From Paramacrobiotus metropolitanus (taxonomy: Eukaryota; Tardigrada; Eutardigrada; Parachela; Macrobiotidae): a stretch of DNA of 39,011 bases. Positions 1-11,968 of the stretch are shown piece after piece. The stretch's first letter is position 1; each line of letters opens with the position of its first letter. The stretch lies in assembly GCF_019649055.1 (NCBI RefSeq), contig NW_026570574.1, positions 1 through 39,011 on the forward strand. Direction: 5' to 3'. A program made the position numbers and the translations under genes. The notes below the pieces were generated by a model that was not told the origin of the DNA, ran no database searches, and worked only from the letters and a program-made list of their open reading frames with translations.

Positions 1-842
1 CATAATGCGATTAAAATTAATAACATACATAATGATACATTGCTCTGTGATACTGGTGGTAGGCTGGTAGCAATGGCATTCACGAAGCTACGTTGGTCTG
101 TAATTCCGGTGACAGATTGTGCATACGTACTCTGTGCCTGTATTTCAACTTAACTTTTATTAAAGTAAGGTCACTGAAATACATAGATTAAACAGACAGA
201 ACAGTTTTGAAGAAATAGTTGTATTCTTTTAAAATTGTTTTTATAAAGGTGGCCCAGCTTAACCGCGCGTTGATTTTAAGTACTTCAGTTTTTGTAATCT
301 CTTTCATTGATACATAACTCAAACACAACTGGTCGCGCGCTAGAGAGACCGATACTTGTAACATTATTATTATTTTTTTATTTATTTTTATTTCTTTGTG
401 GAGCAGGTAGCCCATTTCCGGCTAGGGTGACATACTATTGTAGTATGGGGTTTAAACCTGTGCCAAACTGCATGCAGAGAAAATTCCCAGCACGCTTAAA
501 CAAAATTTACACTGCACAACATGTTTAAACGCACCAACAGATCGACACTAAAAATATCAGAAGAATTAGAATCCACGAAAAATTTCCACATTAATTTTTA
601 TTAAGCTTCCAAGCCAAGGTTGTTTCGCCGACTTGTTTCTTTGCTTTCGCCTTGATTATGGTCCGATTCCCTTTCCGAAGATTGTACGGTTTCACTTCCT
701 CTTTAAATTTTACCATCTCGCTGATGTACTGCGGCACTGGAATTTTTCCGGATGCTTGATTTTGTACAACCACATCGCTTCGTTTTGTCTCATTATCATT
801 ATTAAGAATAATAAGGTCATAATCATAATCAAAATGATATTG
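1..842. other. Intergenic, no gene seen
   Basis: AT-rich sequence. Open frames are short, overlap on both strands and lack family motifs or convincing splice borders. Nothing supportable is seen before the hexamer microsatellite. Confidence 0.6.
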
Positions 843-987
843 ATAATCATAATCATAATCATAATCATAATCATAATCATAATCATAATCATAATCATAA
901 TCATAATCATAATCATAATCATAATCATAATCATAATCATAATCATAATTATAATTATAATTATAATTATAATTATAATTATAATTA
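843..987. repeat. Hexanucleotide microsatellite (TAATCA)n passing into (TAATTA)n
   Basis: About 17 uninterrupted TAATCA units are followed from about 946 by TAATTA units. The single-base change spread over the distal units is typical of replication slippage. The array is open in frames on both strands (poly-Ile one way, Met-Ile the other), which explains the false open frames here. Confidence 0.97.
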
Positions 988-2379
988 GTTCTTAAAGCGG
1001 TCAGACTATACCAGTTTGAGTCAGAGGTTTAGCATTCAGAGGCAGAGTTCAGAGCTTGAGTGCCAGCCTCATCAGGCAGAAGGAATGTACGAGTAATACG
1101 GCAAAAGGGTCTAATGTCTAACCGACGATTCGACGGGGAAAGGAGCGTAAGAGAGAGTACCTTTTGACTAGGCCAGGCCACGCCGCTGGTGAGCTCTGAT
1201 AGGGCAGTTTACGGCAACTTGGGTGTGGCCATCCCACATGATCTCAGGAGCGCCACCGGAAATGACGAAAGGCACATGCGGAGCGGTGAACATGGCAGCG
1301 TATTCACTTTATATCCTATACTTGTTCCATTATTTCTGCAGCTGCAACCCCTTTTATTACAACTTGAGAATTACGAAAATCTGATTTTCGATCTTGCTAC
1401 CATGGTATGCTTTCTCCTCGTGATAATTAATTTGGCAACATCACTACGCCTGCGCAAAGTTAAAACTAATTAAATTTTAAACATAGAGAAAATATTCAAT
1501 CGTCAATGTCATTCGTGATGTTACGACGTGCACTCAGTCTAGCCCAACCAGATGCCGCATTCCTCCTAACAACCGCGAGGCTTGATCGCTTGGCTGAATA
1601 AGGCCGTAGGTTCCTCGGTAACTTTACGAACCTTCCGGTCATCGAAAGGGCTATCTCGGCAACGGCCGTTTCAAATGTCCCGAGCGTTCCACTGCCAGAT
1701 GGTAGCGAGCTAATTATGGACTGTAAGTACTGTACATAAAGGTATGTCTCTACTCTGTCCTTTACTGGTTGAAATACAAAGAGTCTTTAATCTGGATCTC
1801 AGTAAAACTGTAAACAAATTTTATGGGTAAAATTTTTGAATTAGTGGAACAGCGCATCTTATTGTTAGTACTTTTCTCTAGCGGCGTTGTAGTATAGCTG
1901 TTGTTCAAGGGAACGCAGCGATTGCTTTAAGTGCCTTTTACAATTAGTAATCTATTCAAACCAGCCGAAGCAAGTCCGATAGAGACAATGGGTTGTGCTA
2001 TTTTTTTATGTTGGAATTTTAACTACTACATCATGTGCCAGAGCTTGCGGGTATTGCTACTTACTTATTACTGTAATTAACTGCAACTCGTCTGTACGTA
2101 CTACATTCAGTACTGGACTCTTACCGTGTGACCCGGTAAATGGTACCAAATTCATGTACGTACGTGCCCAAAAACTTACTTTCGCGCACTGCCAAAACAT
2201 TTTTGTTTTCTTTTATGACATTCTGTAGCCAGCCAGATCATTCGAATACATTGGCGTGAAACCGTTTGTACGTAACATCCGATCTGCACGATTTGGTCAT
2301 TAGAAATTTCTAAGCAGTTTAAAAATGCATTCAAAAAATGTACCAAAACTGTCATCATGGACCGATATCTTTCACATTT
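988..2379. other. Intergenic, no gene seen
   Basis: Contains a somewhat more GC-rich stretch (about 1020-1720) without a recognisable protein, tRNA or rRNA signature. It could be remnant repeat DNA. No splice-linked coding exons were found. Confidence 0.5.
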
Positions 2380-2810
2380 TACATCAAACTCATGTATGAA
2401 GATCGTTTTTACATTAATGGCAGTTTTTTGATGTTTTAAAAATGAATTTTAAAATTTTTGAAATTCATTTCAAAACTTGAAAAATGTGGTGCAACTCTGG
2501 TTCGGTGTAAGAACGATCTTCATATCTGCTTGCATTCATGTGCGAAATTTAAAAAGATCGATCCATGATGAGACACCTGAATGCGTTGAAACTTTCTGAA
2601 ATTTCCTTACAGCACTGTAAGGCCATAACTGCCGAACCAGATGTTGCGCTCACTAATTGTTTTGACGTCAATGTACAGATCAATATCATGCTATAGAATG
2701 TCATAAAACAAAGCGAAAATGTGTTTAGGTGTGCTCGAAAGCCCTTAAACCCACGTAACGGGTAATTTCCCTTAAAGAGATTTTCTGCAGTCCAACACCT
2801 ATTACTGTAC
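2380..2810. repeat. Diverged dispersed repeat, copy A
   Basis: The order of short matching blocks here is repeated at 7510-7900. Both copies have an AT-rich block with ttttaaaatt, then acgatcttcata followed by atgtgcg, then a gcgaaaa(a)tgt-ttagg block, then an aacggg block followed by an aagggattt-like stretch. The collinear order points to two old copies of one interspersed element. No coding capacity is recognised. Confidence 0.5.
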
Positions 2811-5800
2811 GCCAATTTACAAAGTATATCTGCTCTTTTTAAAATGCGCCATCCAGATGCATGCATATCCCATGTATAGTGCTCGTACTTTACAAATGTA
2901 CGGTGTGTACGGTATCTTGCTACAATACTTCTTCACTCTACCCTTGAGATTTTTGATAAAATGTACTCTGCTTTCCTTCAGTTTCATCTCGGCATTTTTC
3001 TGAGAATTTTTTCTAATTCCTTATGTGCTTTTAACGCTGAGGGTGTTCATAATGCTGTTTATAGCGAGTTATAACATTTTCAGGACCTGAAAGTACAAGT
3101 CCATCCGGAAACAAGGGCATAAGTGTAAGCGGGAAAATAAAAAGCATTGGCTTGAGCCATTAGACGAACTACGGCACGTTACGCAAAAATCAAATGATTG
3201 ATAGGCTTTTATTGAATATACTGCACATTACACTTTGTTTATATAATAAGAGTAAAACAGAAAGTACGTAGTTAAAGCAATAAAATCAAACTGACAGCAC
3301 AAGTAAAAAATTAAAGAAAATTAAAGAGCAACCCTTTATATTGTAACTGTTTAGCTTTATTGAGCAGTTGTTATTATAACTGGAAACGTATTTGTGGATT
3401 ATTATAATAATATTTACAAACCTGTGATAACTAAGTTAATAAATAACTGTTTTAATAAATTACTGGTTCGGTGGTGAATTTTCGTAACGGTTAAAGGAGT
3501 TGTCTGAGGCCAGTACACCACGGAAAATATATTATAGCGCGTAGTTAATACAAATTAACTGCGCGCGATTGATCGTCCGTCTGTTTCCTGTCGGGCAGTC
3601 AGACGAGCGGTGGTATTATTGGGCGGCCGGCGGTCAAGCAAAGCTGACCGCAGCACCTTCAGCGAAGTCCTGTGAGTTGATCAACAGAGCACGCACTACA
3701 CAGTCAGGCACGCCTGCTCATCAGCCTTTTGTTCTGCCTACCAACCTGAAGGCACAGTGATCTAAACCACGATTGCACGAACAATATGATGTACTTGTAC
3801 GTAGTAACGTACATGAAGCTTGAGTTAATGCAGTTTGAACAATATGATGAACATGTAGAGTTGATGTTATGTAGCTTGAACCAGTTAATTATATCTAAAA
3901 GAAAACACAAAGTGGCTTGACCAGCATATGAATATTACAAAATTTTTTCTCGAGCTTATTACTTATAAGGTAATAAACTTAGAATTTTGAACGAATAAGG
4001 GAATTTGAAGACTGGGAGATTTAGACCAACAATGCTTTGATGTTCCAAAACTTCACGCTGTGTTTCGACAACGAATTTTTGCACAATAATGTAGTCGTAT
4101 ATAACAAAAAATTTTATGTGACAATACGTTATTGTACCTTTAGTTCGACATGGCACATCGTGCTTATCGTTAAATTAATCATTGCTTATTGTAAAGCATT
4201 TGCAGACCGTGGTGACCACGTTTTAGTTCGGAAAATAGTACCCTTGTTAATTGTTTAGATTTTGAAGTAAATTTGAACTGTCTGCGGTGATCAGTTCAAC
4301 TTTTCATGTTCATGAAGAGAAACCAGTTGTGCAAAATTAAATTTCTTCTTCACATGCTTTTTGATAAAAAATAAGAATAAACAACTGGAGCGCAGTGAGG
4401 TGTTCTTATAAGTGTTGCACTTTATTTCCATGGCTCGGATAACAATATCAAGGTCTATTTACGATTAAACAAAACAACATTTTCAACAGTGTTTCTTTGC
4501 GGCAATACAATTGCTGATATGTGTCTGCAAAGGTGCGCATGCTTACTGTTATCGGTATTCGGTACTACTACGCAGTATGACGGGACTTTATACAAAGTAG
4601 AGGACTATAGTCAAGTTCTTTTTTTGTCGAATGGAATTTTATTCAGATTGGCGATGCTAATCGTTCACAGGTTTTCTATAAAATTTTACGTCAAGTTCTT
4701 GCTTGTATTCTGGTATTAGCACTGACTGGTGAGCTTCAGCTATAGACTTAATATTTAATTAATTGTCCCATTTCGCGTATTTAAAAGAAAAATGCATATT
4801 TTTATTAATCAGATCTACATTCTAAGTCATTCTTATACTGGAAATTCTGGAATCGAATCCTACAGTTGGATCCGAATGGGTGTGAGCGGACTGACACCAG
4901 TTGGTAGTGTTAAAAGGGTTAAACTAGAATAATTACAAAGACTAGTCTTTTAGTTTGTACACTATTTATTTTACGGCTTGTTTTATTTTTGCACAAGCAT
5001 CAAGTTACTGTACACAAAGGAAGATACTGTAAGCTGGACTAACCATAAATGAGCCTTAACCGTGTGCGTGCACAACCACCCCACTATTTCCCTGTACAGC
5101 GCTTGGGTAAAATTTCAGAAGAGAGTTATACATAGGCACATACAGGAGCGCACGTCTTTTACGCTTGTATTACGTTTTTTTGAGCTATTTCAGCCGTTAG
5201 CTGCATACTAAACTGTGAAGAATTTAATGTTCTACAATTCAGTATAAAAACTTGTCTTATATATAAAATATAAGATGAGCAATGCAAAAAGAGTTTTACC
5301 AAAAATATCTAAATTCCAACCGCTGAACCACCTTGCAAACACCCTCGTGTGGCAGTTCAGTGCAGCAATGCAGTACAAAACTATTTCGTTTAATGCTTTC
5401 TGAAACTATTTTAGAAAGTTTTGCTTGACAGATTCTGCATCTAAATGTAGAGAAAAAAATTCTCTACGTTTTAATTTCTACCTGACAGTCCAATCTTTCC
5501 TGAAAAACTTCAAAATAAAAGAAACGCCGATTTCTCCCATAGAGCCCCATGCTTTCTCTCGTCTGAAATATTCTGTGCACAGTGCACTACAAAGCCCGCA
5601 TGCACGCGGGTATTGCTCATTACGTTCCCGAAAAATCTTTTCTGTACGTAATTGTGTATGGTCCCTAATTATACCGTTAAATGTTAATTACAGTAGGTAT
5701 ACGAATTACGAATAATACGTAATTTGCACAGCGAGTCCGCGACGGAATGTTTTCGCTGACTGCAAAGCAGACAAGAAAACGCCACCTTGGTGTATTTCCC

Positions 5801-6038
5801 GTAGACGTGTATGGTATTATATGGTATACGTGACAACGCAGTTCTACCAAAATGACACAAAGGAAGCCGAAATCACATCTCATCAGTGAAGACCCCATTG
5901 CTAATCGTGCATATACGCGCCCATTAAAATAAGATAAAGATTGCGCCGAACCGAGGCTTTAGCATTATTTTCAAATTTTGAACGAAATTTAAATATTCAG
6001 TTTAATCGACCGAAGCGTATCGAAAGCCTTCTATGTTC
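2811..6038. other. Intergenic, no gene seen
   Basis: Long AT-rich stretch with scattered short open frames on both strands and no recognisable domains. A block around 3090-3150 (ccatccggaaa and following bases) resembles a block at 9928-9975 inside the F-box gene intron, so some of this is interspersed repeat. The GC-richer stretch 3560-3760 is also unassigned. Confidence 0.5.
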
Positions 6039-6400
6039 AGCGATTACGGAAAATGTGGTGTCCGTCCGTCGGTTACCGCCACTAAATGCACAAGTGCGCA
6101 GTTGCCTTTGCACGTGCACCGTGGCCGTATCTACTCCAACCTTATGTAACTGGTGGTATCCGTCTGTCGGTCACCGCATAATAGTGAAAGGGCACTATGG
6201 CCGTTTATTCTCACGCTACAGATTATTTTCTGTACATATGACTTGTAATGTCTTGGTCATCGGCGGCGGACTCATCGCCACCAAATGCACATATGGACAG
6301 TAGTATTTGATACCGTTAGCACATATGCGACGTGATCGTATATACTCGTAACCCATGCACCTGATGGCCGTTAATACTCACGGCTATCACCAGCCGTCAT
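6039..6400. repeat. Degenerate tandem repeat region
   Basis: Blocks of the type gt(c/t)cgtc(c/t)gtcggt(t/c)accgc, accgcca..aaatgcaca and atggccgtt/ta..ctcacgcta recur several times with spacings of roughly 60-150 bases. The units are strongly diverged and no clean period is visible. The open frame across it is probably a by-product. Confidence 0.35.
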
Positions 6401-6756
6401 TTGGTATAGATGCCCTTTGGTACCTTTGCTATACATATTTACGAACTGTATGCAATACTATACGTTATCACCATGCAAATATCACAATTTGGGGAAAATG
6501 CGGCAGCAGCAGTACCAATGGCCAGAATTACTGTATAGCAACAGCCGTTCCGTAGCCCGTCTACGAGACGGCTCTTGCAAACTGCCGCATTTTTCCAGAT
6601 TGTTTATTTTGCTAAAATTAGTTTTGCACACTTTAGCCGCTCGATGATAAAGCACTACCTGGTCTGGTACGAAAAAACTCAAACGATGGTCGATGTGCAA
6701 TGTATTGTTTTCGGCGAAATAAAAGCAAAGCAAAATTGCAATCCAAAAAATTATAA

Positions 6757-6830
6757 ATTGTATTGTACGGTGCTTTGTATTGAACTACTCTATTGTATTG
6801 TATTGTAATTATACTGTTGTATTGTAGTTG
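6757..6830. repeat. Pentanucleotide (TATTG)n-like microsatellite
   Basis: Repeated tattg/tgtat units with interruptions run through this stretch. Simple-sequence DNA, no gene. Confidence 0.6.
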
Positions 6831-7006
6831 TAGTTTTTGTGATACTACAAAGGGCGTACCAAAAGCAAGTTTCCTACTTTGTCTCTTCCAGCATAAATGC
6901 CTTTATTGTTACCTCTTATAATCCATACGGATATAAACGCCCTTCACCTTCACTAAAAAAAAGATTACCGGCAACAAAATATATCGGTACCGGCACGATA
7001 CATTTT

Positions 7007-7007
<1 letters not shown>

Positions 7008-7066
<59 letters not shown>

Positions 7067-7068
7067 TG

Positions 7069-7106
<38 letters not shown>

Positions 7107-7129
7107 CCTATATATATATATATATATAA
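7008..7129. repeat. (TA)n microsatellite
   Basis: Three blocks of alternating TA are separated by short interruptions (around 7060-7070 and 7102-7109), with aatgcc-containing interruptions near 7066 and 7128. It abuts a 183-bp hairpin element on its right side, as expected if that element inserted into or beside a TA tract. Confidence 0.97.
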
Positions 7130-7142
7130 TGCCTAAATATAA

Positions 7143-7325
7143 GGGCAAAAGTAAACGCGTTCCACCGTTCCCTGTACTGCTGCCGTCACCCGCCTGGGTG
7201 TGACGTTACGGCCATATGGTTAAATCTGGCGCGGTACATAAGCGCCATGTTCAGCCACAACGTAAAACTCCAGCCGGGTGACGGCAGCAGTACAGGGGAA
7301 CGGTGGAACACGTTTACTTTTGCCC
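7143..7325. mobile_element. Terminal-inverted-repeat hairpin element (MITE-like), 183 bp
   Basis: Left arm 7143-7197 and right arm 7270-7325 are reverse complements with about three differences, one of them a G-run length change. The spacer is 72 bases. The arms begin gggcaaaagtaaac on the left and end gtttacttttgccc on the right. There is no coding capacity, so it could be a non-autonomous DNA transposon or another foldback element. Target-site duplications are obscured by the neighbouring TA tract. Confidence 0.75.
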
Positions 7326-7509
7326 CCTATATAAGTTTATTTACATTGTTTATTTACATATAAGTTTATTTACATTGTTTCTATTAAGTTTAGGTCATGC
7401 AATACCCACCAAAAGTGAGTGCACTTTACTAGTTATGTATAGCTGCTACGCTTTGGTCATGCAGTGTCAGCCAGAAGTGAGCGCACTTTCCGAGTTAACT
7501 AGTTTTAAT

Positions 7510-7900
7510 TCAAAGAAATTTTTTATTTTAAAATTCATTGTAAACTTTGAAAATAAGCTAGAGCCGCCGTCCGGGCATAAACGATCTTCATACAGTACAT
7601 ACCACATACCAATGTGCGCATACGATTAATATGCAAAACTTGAAGTCTTGATGACCGGTACATAAAGAGATTTTTGATAAGCCTGAACGCGCTATCTATA
7701 GAATCATCCATAAATCCCTTAACCGGATGCAGCGCGCACAAACAGTGTTCACACCAATGCTTACAAATCGTTTGGCTACAAAATGTAATAAAAACAATGC
7801 GAAAAAATGTTTAGGAGTGGAAGTTTTTGTGCAAGTGCCCAAATTAGGCACCATATATCGGCTCCCTTAATTTCCTTAGTAAACGGGAGAAGGGATTTTG
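7510..7900. repeat. Diverged dispersed repeat, copy B
   Basis: Second copy of the collinear block pattern described at 2380-2810, in the same orientation, strongly diverged. No protein is recognised. Confidence 0.5.
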
Positions 7901-8188
7901 GTTTGTTCTGTCAATGTTAACATTTTTAATACGGCTAAAACCTTTAAATACCGGTAAACATTTTGCTTTATCTAAATGTTGCCCGTATACGTCAGCTCGT
8001 TTCCGACCTTTGAGACAGCCCACAGCAGCATTTTTGCCATTTTAGGCAGGTACACGTCAGCAGCCACCTATTCTGTGTTTATGGTTGCCAAAAGAGTATG
8101 CGTCATCAGGGTTGCACTGGTGCTGTCAGTTGAAGCGCATTAAATTTTGCTTTCGAATTGTCCATTGTGGTTCGCACACCTCGTTATC

Positions 8189-10521
8189 ATGCCCAGCGGA
8201 ATGAACCAACCTAACAGCGTAGACGTTTTGGGCGATGACGGAATGTTCCGGTACGGGCGCGTGGTAGATGTGGCAGACCACGGACTATACATCGATCTGT
8301 TGTGCCCCACCCGACGGCGCGAATATTTTCCATTCGACCGGATTTTCTTGCCTCGCAAGACGAACGAAGCTGACCTGGCTCGCCAATACTCTAAGGAATT
8401 TTCCACCGTTTCCGTCAACGTTCTGGTCCCGGAAACGCCGGTGGGTCCCTGGATATGGCTGCCTCATCCAGCGGTGGTTGTTGGGGGCGGTAGAGCGCAA
8501 CGGCATTGCGGAGGAGTCGTGGTCCGGGGGCATCGTCACGACAGCGGAGTGGAGTGTACGGAGTTCGTCCCCATGGAACGCATCCGCTGGCCTGATCACG
8601 CTGCACTTCCGCAGGCAGCGGCTGCTGTGGATAAGGAACTAACATGGCACGATCACGTGCATCCCGGGACCTTCGTCGAGGCTAATGTGCAGCTGTATGA
8701 TGAAGTTCGCTCGGTACCCAGTGAAGAAGTGGAGTCGTTCATCCAGTGGTGGAATCGCTACGGAGTGGATCGTTATTACTCAACGGTTTCCGTGGTGAAC
8801 TACGTGGAAGGCCGTTTGAGATATATCTACCAGCCGCGAGCTTGCCAGTATGTTTACACTGGTTCCGGACACCGGGGATTTTTGGTTAGAATACAAATGA
8901 GTTTTGTTTGATGTTGAATTAACTTAGTTACAGAGTAGTGAACTGTACTGTATTTCAGAAGGCGATCGCCACTTTCCAGGAGGAGCTGGACAGTATGCCA
9001 AAGTGTCCTGACGAGGTCTTGCCAGTGCCTGACAAGATGGCGCTTCCGGTGAAAGTGTTCCAGGAAGTGTTCTCACACTTGGAAACGATCACCCAAATGG
9101 AATTGCGCGCTGTATGTGCCGCTTGGGACGCGATGCTGGATACGGCGATTTTGCGTTCCTGCATGATGGTCTTGGAATACACTTTTTTCAAGTGGCGATT
9201 TGATACTTTCTTACCCATGGCAACGCTGCACCAACGTTTGCAGCCGGGCACGCAGCACGTTATCATTAAGCATTGCGGCTTAAGGGACAATCCGACGCGG
9301 AACGCCGCCATCGCTGCCCTGATGCTGATGTGTGACATGATCCGTTATGTGGCTATGCAGCAGCACCGCACCGGAATAAGGTTGCGTAGTCTGCACGTAT
9401 CCCAGTTCAATTTTGACCTGCAGATCAACTCCGCTATCCAGCAGCCTCGCCAGACCGATTGTGTTCAGCATCCGACTGGTCTATCGACAGTCACTATCGT
9501 CGGGACTAAAGATTTCTATCGGCTGCCGGATGTCGTTGCCGTATGCAGCAGTTTGCCCTGTAATACACTCCTCATGACCCACTGCCAGATCCACTTGATC
9601 TGCTCGTACGGTTTTCTCCAACAGGCAAGGATACTCAATGTTTCGATAAAAATTCCTACAGCACGTCTGCCAATGGGTGATGAATTCGGTTGCGCATTGT
9701 GGGACGTACTGGACGCGGCCCTGCCGGCACCGAGTGACCAGCAGCTGCAGGAACTCGTGGGCAGGTTAAACGGCAATACGGACGCCCACCAAGAACTCAA
9801 GCGAGTCGTTTGCCAGGTACATATCAAACTCTTTGTCCAAACTCCAGGTATCAAACTACTATAGCTACTTCTATACGTTTAGTCAACGTTCGGTCGGAGC
9901 TACCAGACCCTACTAATATAACGTAAAAGCCCATCCGGAAATCAGAGCACAAATGCACCGGCAAAAAAATAGGCTGCTTACTGAAATGCAGAATAGGTAA
10001 TTGCCGCAGTTTAGTAATGCGATCTATTGCGCGCAGCCCAAACATGCGCACCAAGCTGCACAACGTGAATACAAAGGGTGTTTCACAAATAATTTTCCCT
10101 AAATTGCCCGTCTGTCATTTGAAGTAATGCACAAGTGATATGTTTTGTTGCACAGGCCATTATATAAGCTATCGATAAAAGCAAAAATTAGCAGTGGCTG
10201 GACCTGATAGTGGTGCAATCACATCGAGCGGCTGTTGATATTTTATCAATTCTTACCCGGCTACCGGGAATGTTCTTCTTAACTTTGTAAAGCCTAAAGC
10301 TCGCTAACCTAAGCCCAATAGACTGAAGGCTGTATTCGTATTTGCAGTTGCTATGTGCGCTGCAGTCGGTTGATCCGCGCCTCTCGGCGCATTACCGTGG
10401 CAAGAAATGGTGTGTGGATGGCCTGGAAGGTTTGCAGTTGGGCAGATTGTCACGTATTACTCGGCACTTCCTCGTTGAACTGCACTATGACACGACGCGG
10501 AAGCCAAGCGCCCGTGTTTAG
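8189..10521 (+). CDS. F-box protein of a lineage-expanded family, paralogue 1 (3 exons)
   Basis: Coding exons are 8189-8884, 8959-9816 and 10348-10521. All junctions are phase 0 with donors GTTAGA and GTACAT and acceptors TTTCAG and TTGCAG, giving 575 residues. Residues 20-55 carry a beta-rich module (FRYGRVVDV, GLYIDLLCP, RREYFPF). A second beta-rich module (PWIWLPHPAVV, then FVPMERIRWP) follows near 90-145. Exon 2 holds an F-box at about 261-292 (LPVKVFQEVFSHL, then LRAVCAAWDAML). The tail has no LRR, WD or kelch repeats that I recognise. F-box proteins bind Skp1 and present substrates to SCF ubiquitin ligases. That role is inferred from the motif only, and the substrate is unknown. I chose the ATG at 8189; 8201 is an in-frame alternative. 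The paralogue at 11969-13860 on the other strand shares the whole layout. Confidence 0.85.
9817..10347 (+). other. Intron 2 of F-box gene 1 (531 bp)
   Basis: Lies between donor GTACAT and acceptor TTTGCAG. It contains a block near 9928-9975 (ccatccggaaa and following) resembling 3091-3150, so an interspersed repeat fragment probably sits inside the intron. The paralogue has no intron at the equivalent place. Confidence 0.7.
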
Positions 10522-10732
10522 AAAATTTACTCGTAGCGGTCGTTAGTGCTAATCCATTTTTCACTGCACTACCTAACACAGGTGAACTGAAATCTTATCA
10601 ATTCGTCGCATTTTGTTGTTGCTAGCTTTCTTTTTATTTCTTTTTTTCTTCGAGAATCTCGATGTGGTTTGCGCAATCGGTTACGTGCCGAGTCGGTGTC
10701 AGTTACACTATTAGCAATAATTCTGTTTTGTT

Positions 10733-11250
10733 GACATACAATGTACGACAAAAAGAGGATGAACCGATCAGTCGGTCCGCGGTTCAAAATAACCTCGAAA
10801 CGACACGCCACCCTAAAAACTTGGACGCTTACTCACTACTTTCAGACGCTCGCGCTCCGTGAATATCAAAGTGCAGCTATACTAGTTGCATATCAAAAGG
10901 TGTAGAAAAAAATTCTAAACTTTTTGATACTAAACCTGTGGCTGTTTATGGCGAACAGCACGAATTCTAGCCATTTTGCTTTCTCGTAGGCACAGCATAG
11001 GATCTGTGCGCATAACCGTTTGGCTTGCAATCAATGCTTAAGTCTATGGGAAAGCAAAATGGCTAGAATTTGTGCTGTTCGCCAGCCACAGGTTTAGTAT
11101 CAGAAAGTTTAAAATTTACTACACCTTTGATATGCAACTAATATCTGCACTGATATTCACGTTCTGAACAATGAAAGCGTCAAGTTTTGGCATCGTCGTT
11201 ATTTTGAACCGCGACCGACTGATCATTCAACTCTTTGTCGTACATTATAC
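10733..11250. mobile_element. Large foldback inverted repeat between convergent genes
   Basis: Left arm 10733-10983 and right arm 11050-11250 are imperfect reverse complements around a 66-base spacer. The inner part (10870-10983 against 11050-11160) is nearly identical, for example agcaaaatggctagaatt on the right arm. The outer parts are more diverged but share ttattttgaaccgcg and gtcgtacatt on the right arm. No transposase is encoded. It could be a non-autonomous foldback transposon or an inverted duplication. Transcription from either flanking gene would give RNA able to fold into a long hairpin. Confidence 0.85.
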
Positions 11251-11968
11251 ATTATGCATTTTTCACAAGATATGTTTAAAGTTAAACGTTGATGAAAATA
11301 ATGAGTTCATGGCCAATCATGGGTTAGGTGAGATTTCTTTACTGTACAGGTATATTACGTTCACTTATTCAGCATGAACTGACAACGTCGATTAAAGAGT
11401 ATCTTCTGATAAGAGACCAAACAGCTACTGTAGTCGTTTTAAGCTCTAACAGAGAATGTTTTACATCACTTTTTCCAGGCGCCGTTGTCCTAATGGCTAG
11501 CCGCCTATGACAAGGAAACTGAGCGTGATGTCTCTTGCGTGCACACTTTGTCCGAGGATGGTGCTTCTGTGCTTCCGCTGCCGTGATGGGGCGGAATTGT
11601 GGAGGGAGTGGGCCAGGTCACTGCGCAGTCGACTCTTTTTCCCTTTACTGCACAGTATAGTAAATACTGGCTCAAGGGGTTCAACTGATTGACCATGACA
11701 GACTCTAGTGGATTCGGTCCGGCTGGGAACGGGACCAAATACCCAGCGCTCTGTCTGGGATCGTTAGAATGCCGATTACAAACAATCTGCAAAGCGCCAA
11801 GCTGAGTAATTTACTTTAACTGCACCTCACTAGACGTATCTGTGTCATAAATGAAAATTAGGGGCTGAAGCCAGTTGGATATGTGTGTATCAGTGTATGC
11901 GTTGCCTTCACGGCTGCACCCATTACAGCATGTTATCGAAGTAACGCACAATAATAATATTCGGATTG
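11251..11968. other. Intergenic between convergent F-box gene 3' ends
   Basis: No gene recognised. The middle part (11500-11790) is GC-richer than its flanks but shows no domain. Confidence 0.5.

Noticed and set aside
633-995. Long open frames on both strands over the hexamer array
   Set aside because: They are poly-Ile or Met-Ile translations of a microsatellite.
5941-6303. 120-codon plus-strand open frame
   Set aside because: It begins at a non-ATG codon, lies on a degenerate tandem repeat and has no domain or splice support.
6839-7148. Tyr-Ile repeat open frames on both strands
   Set aside because: Translation of the (TA)n tract only.
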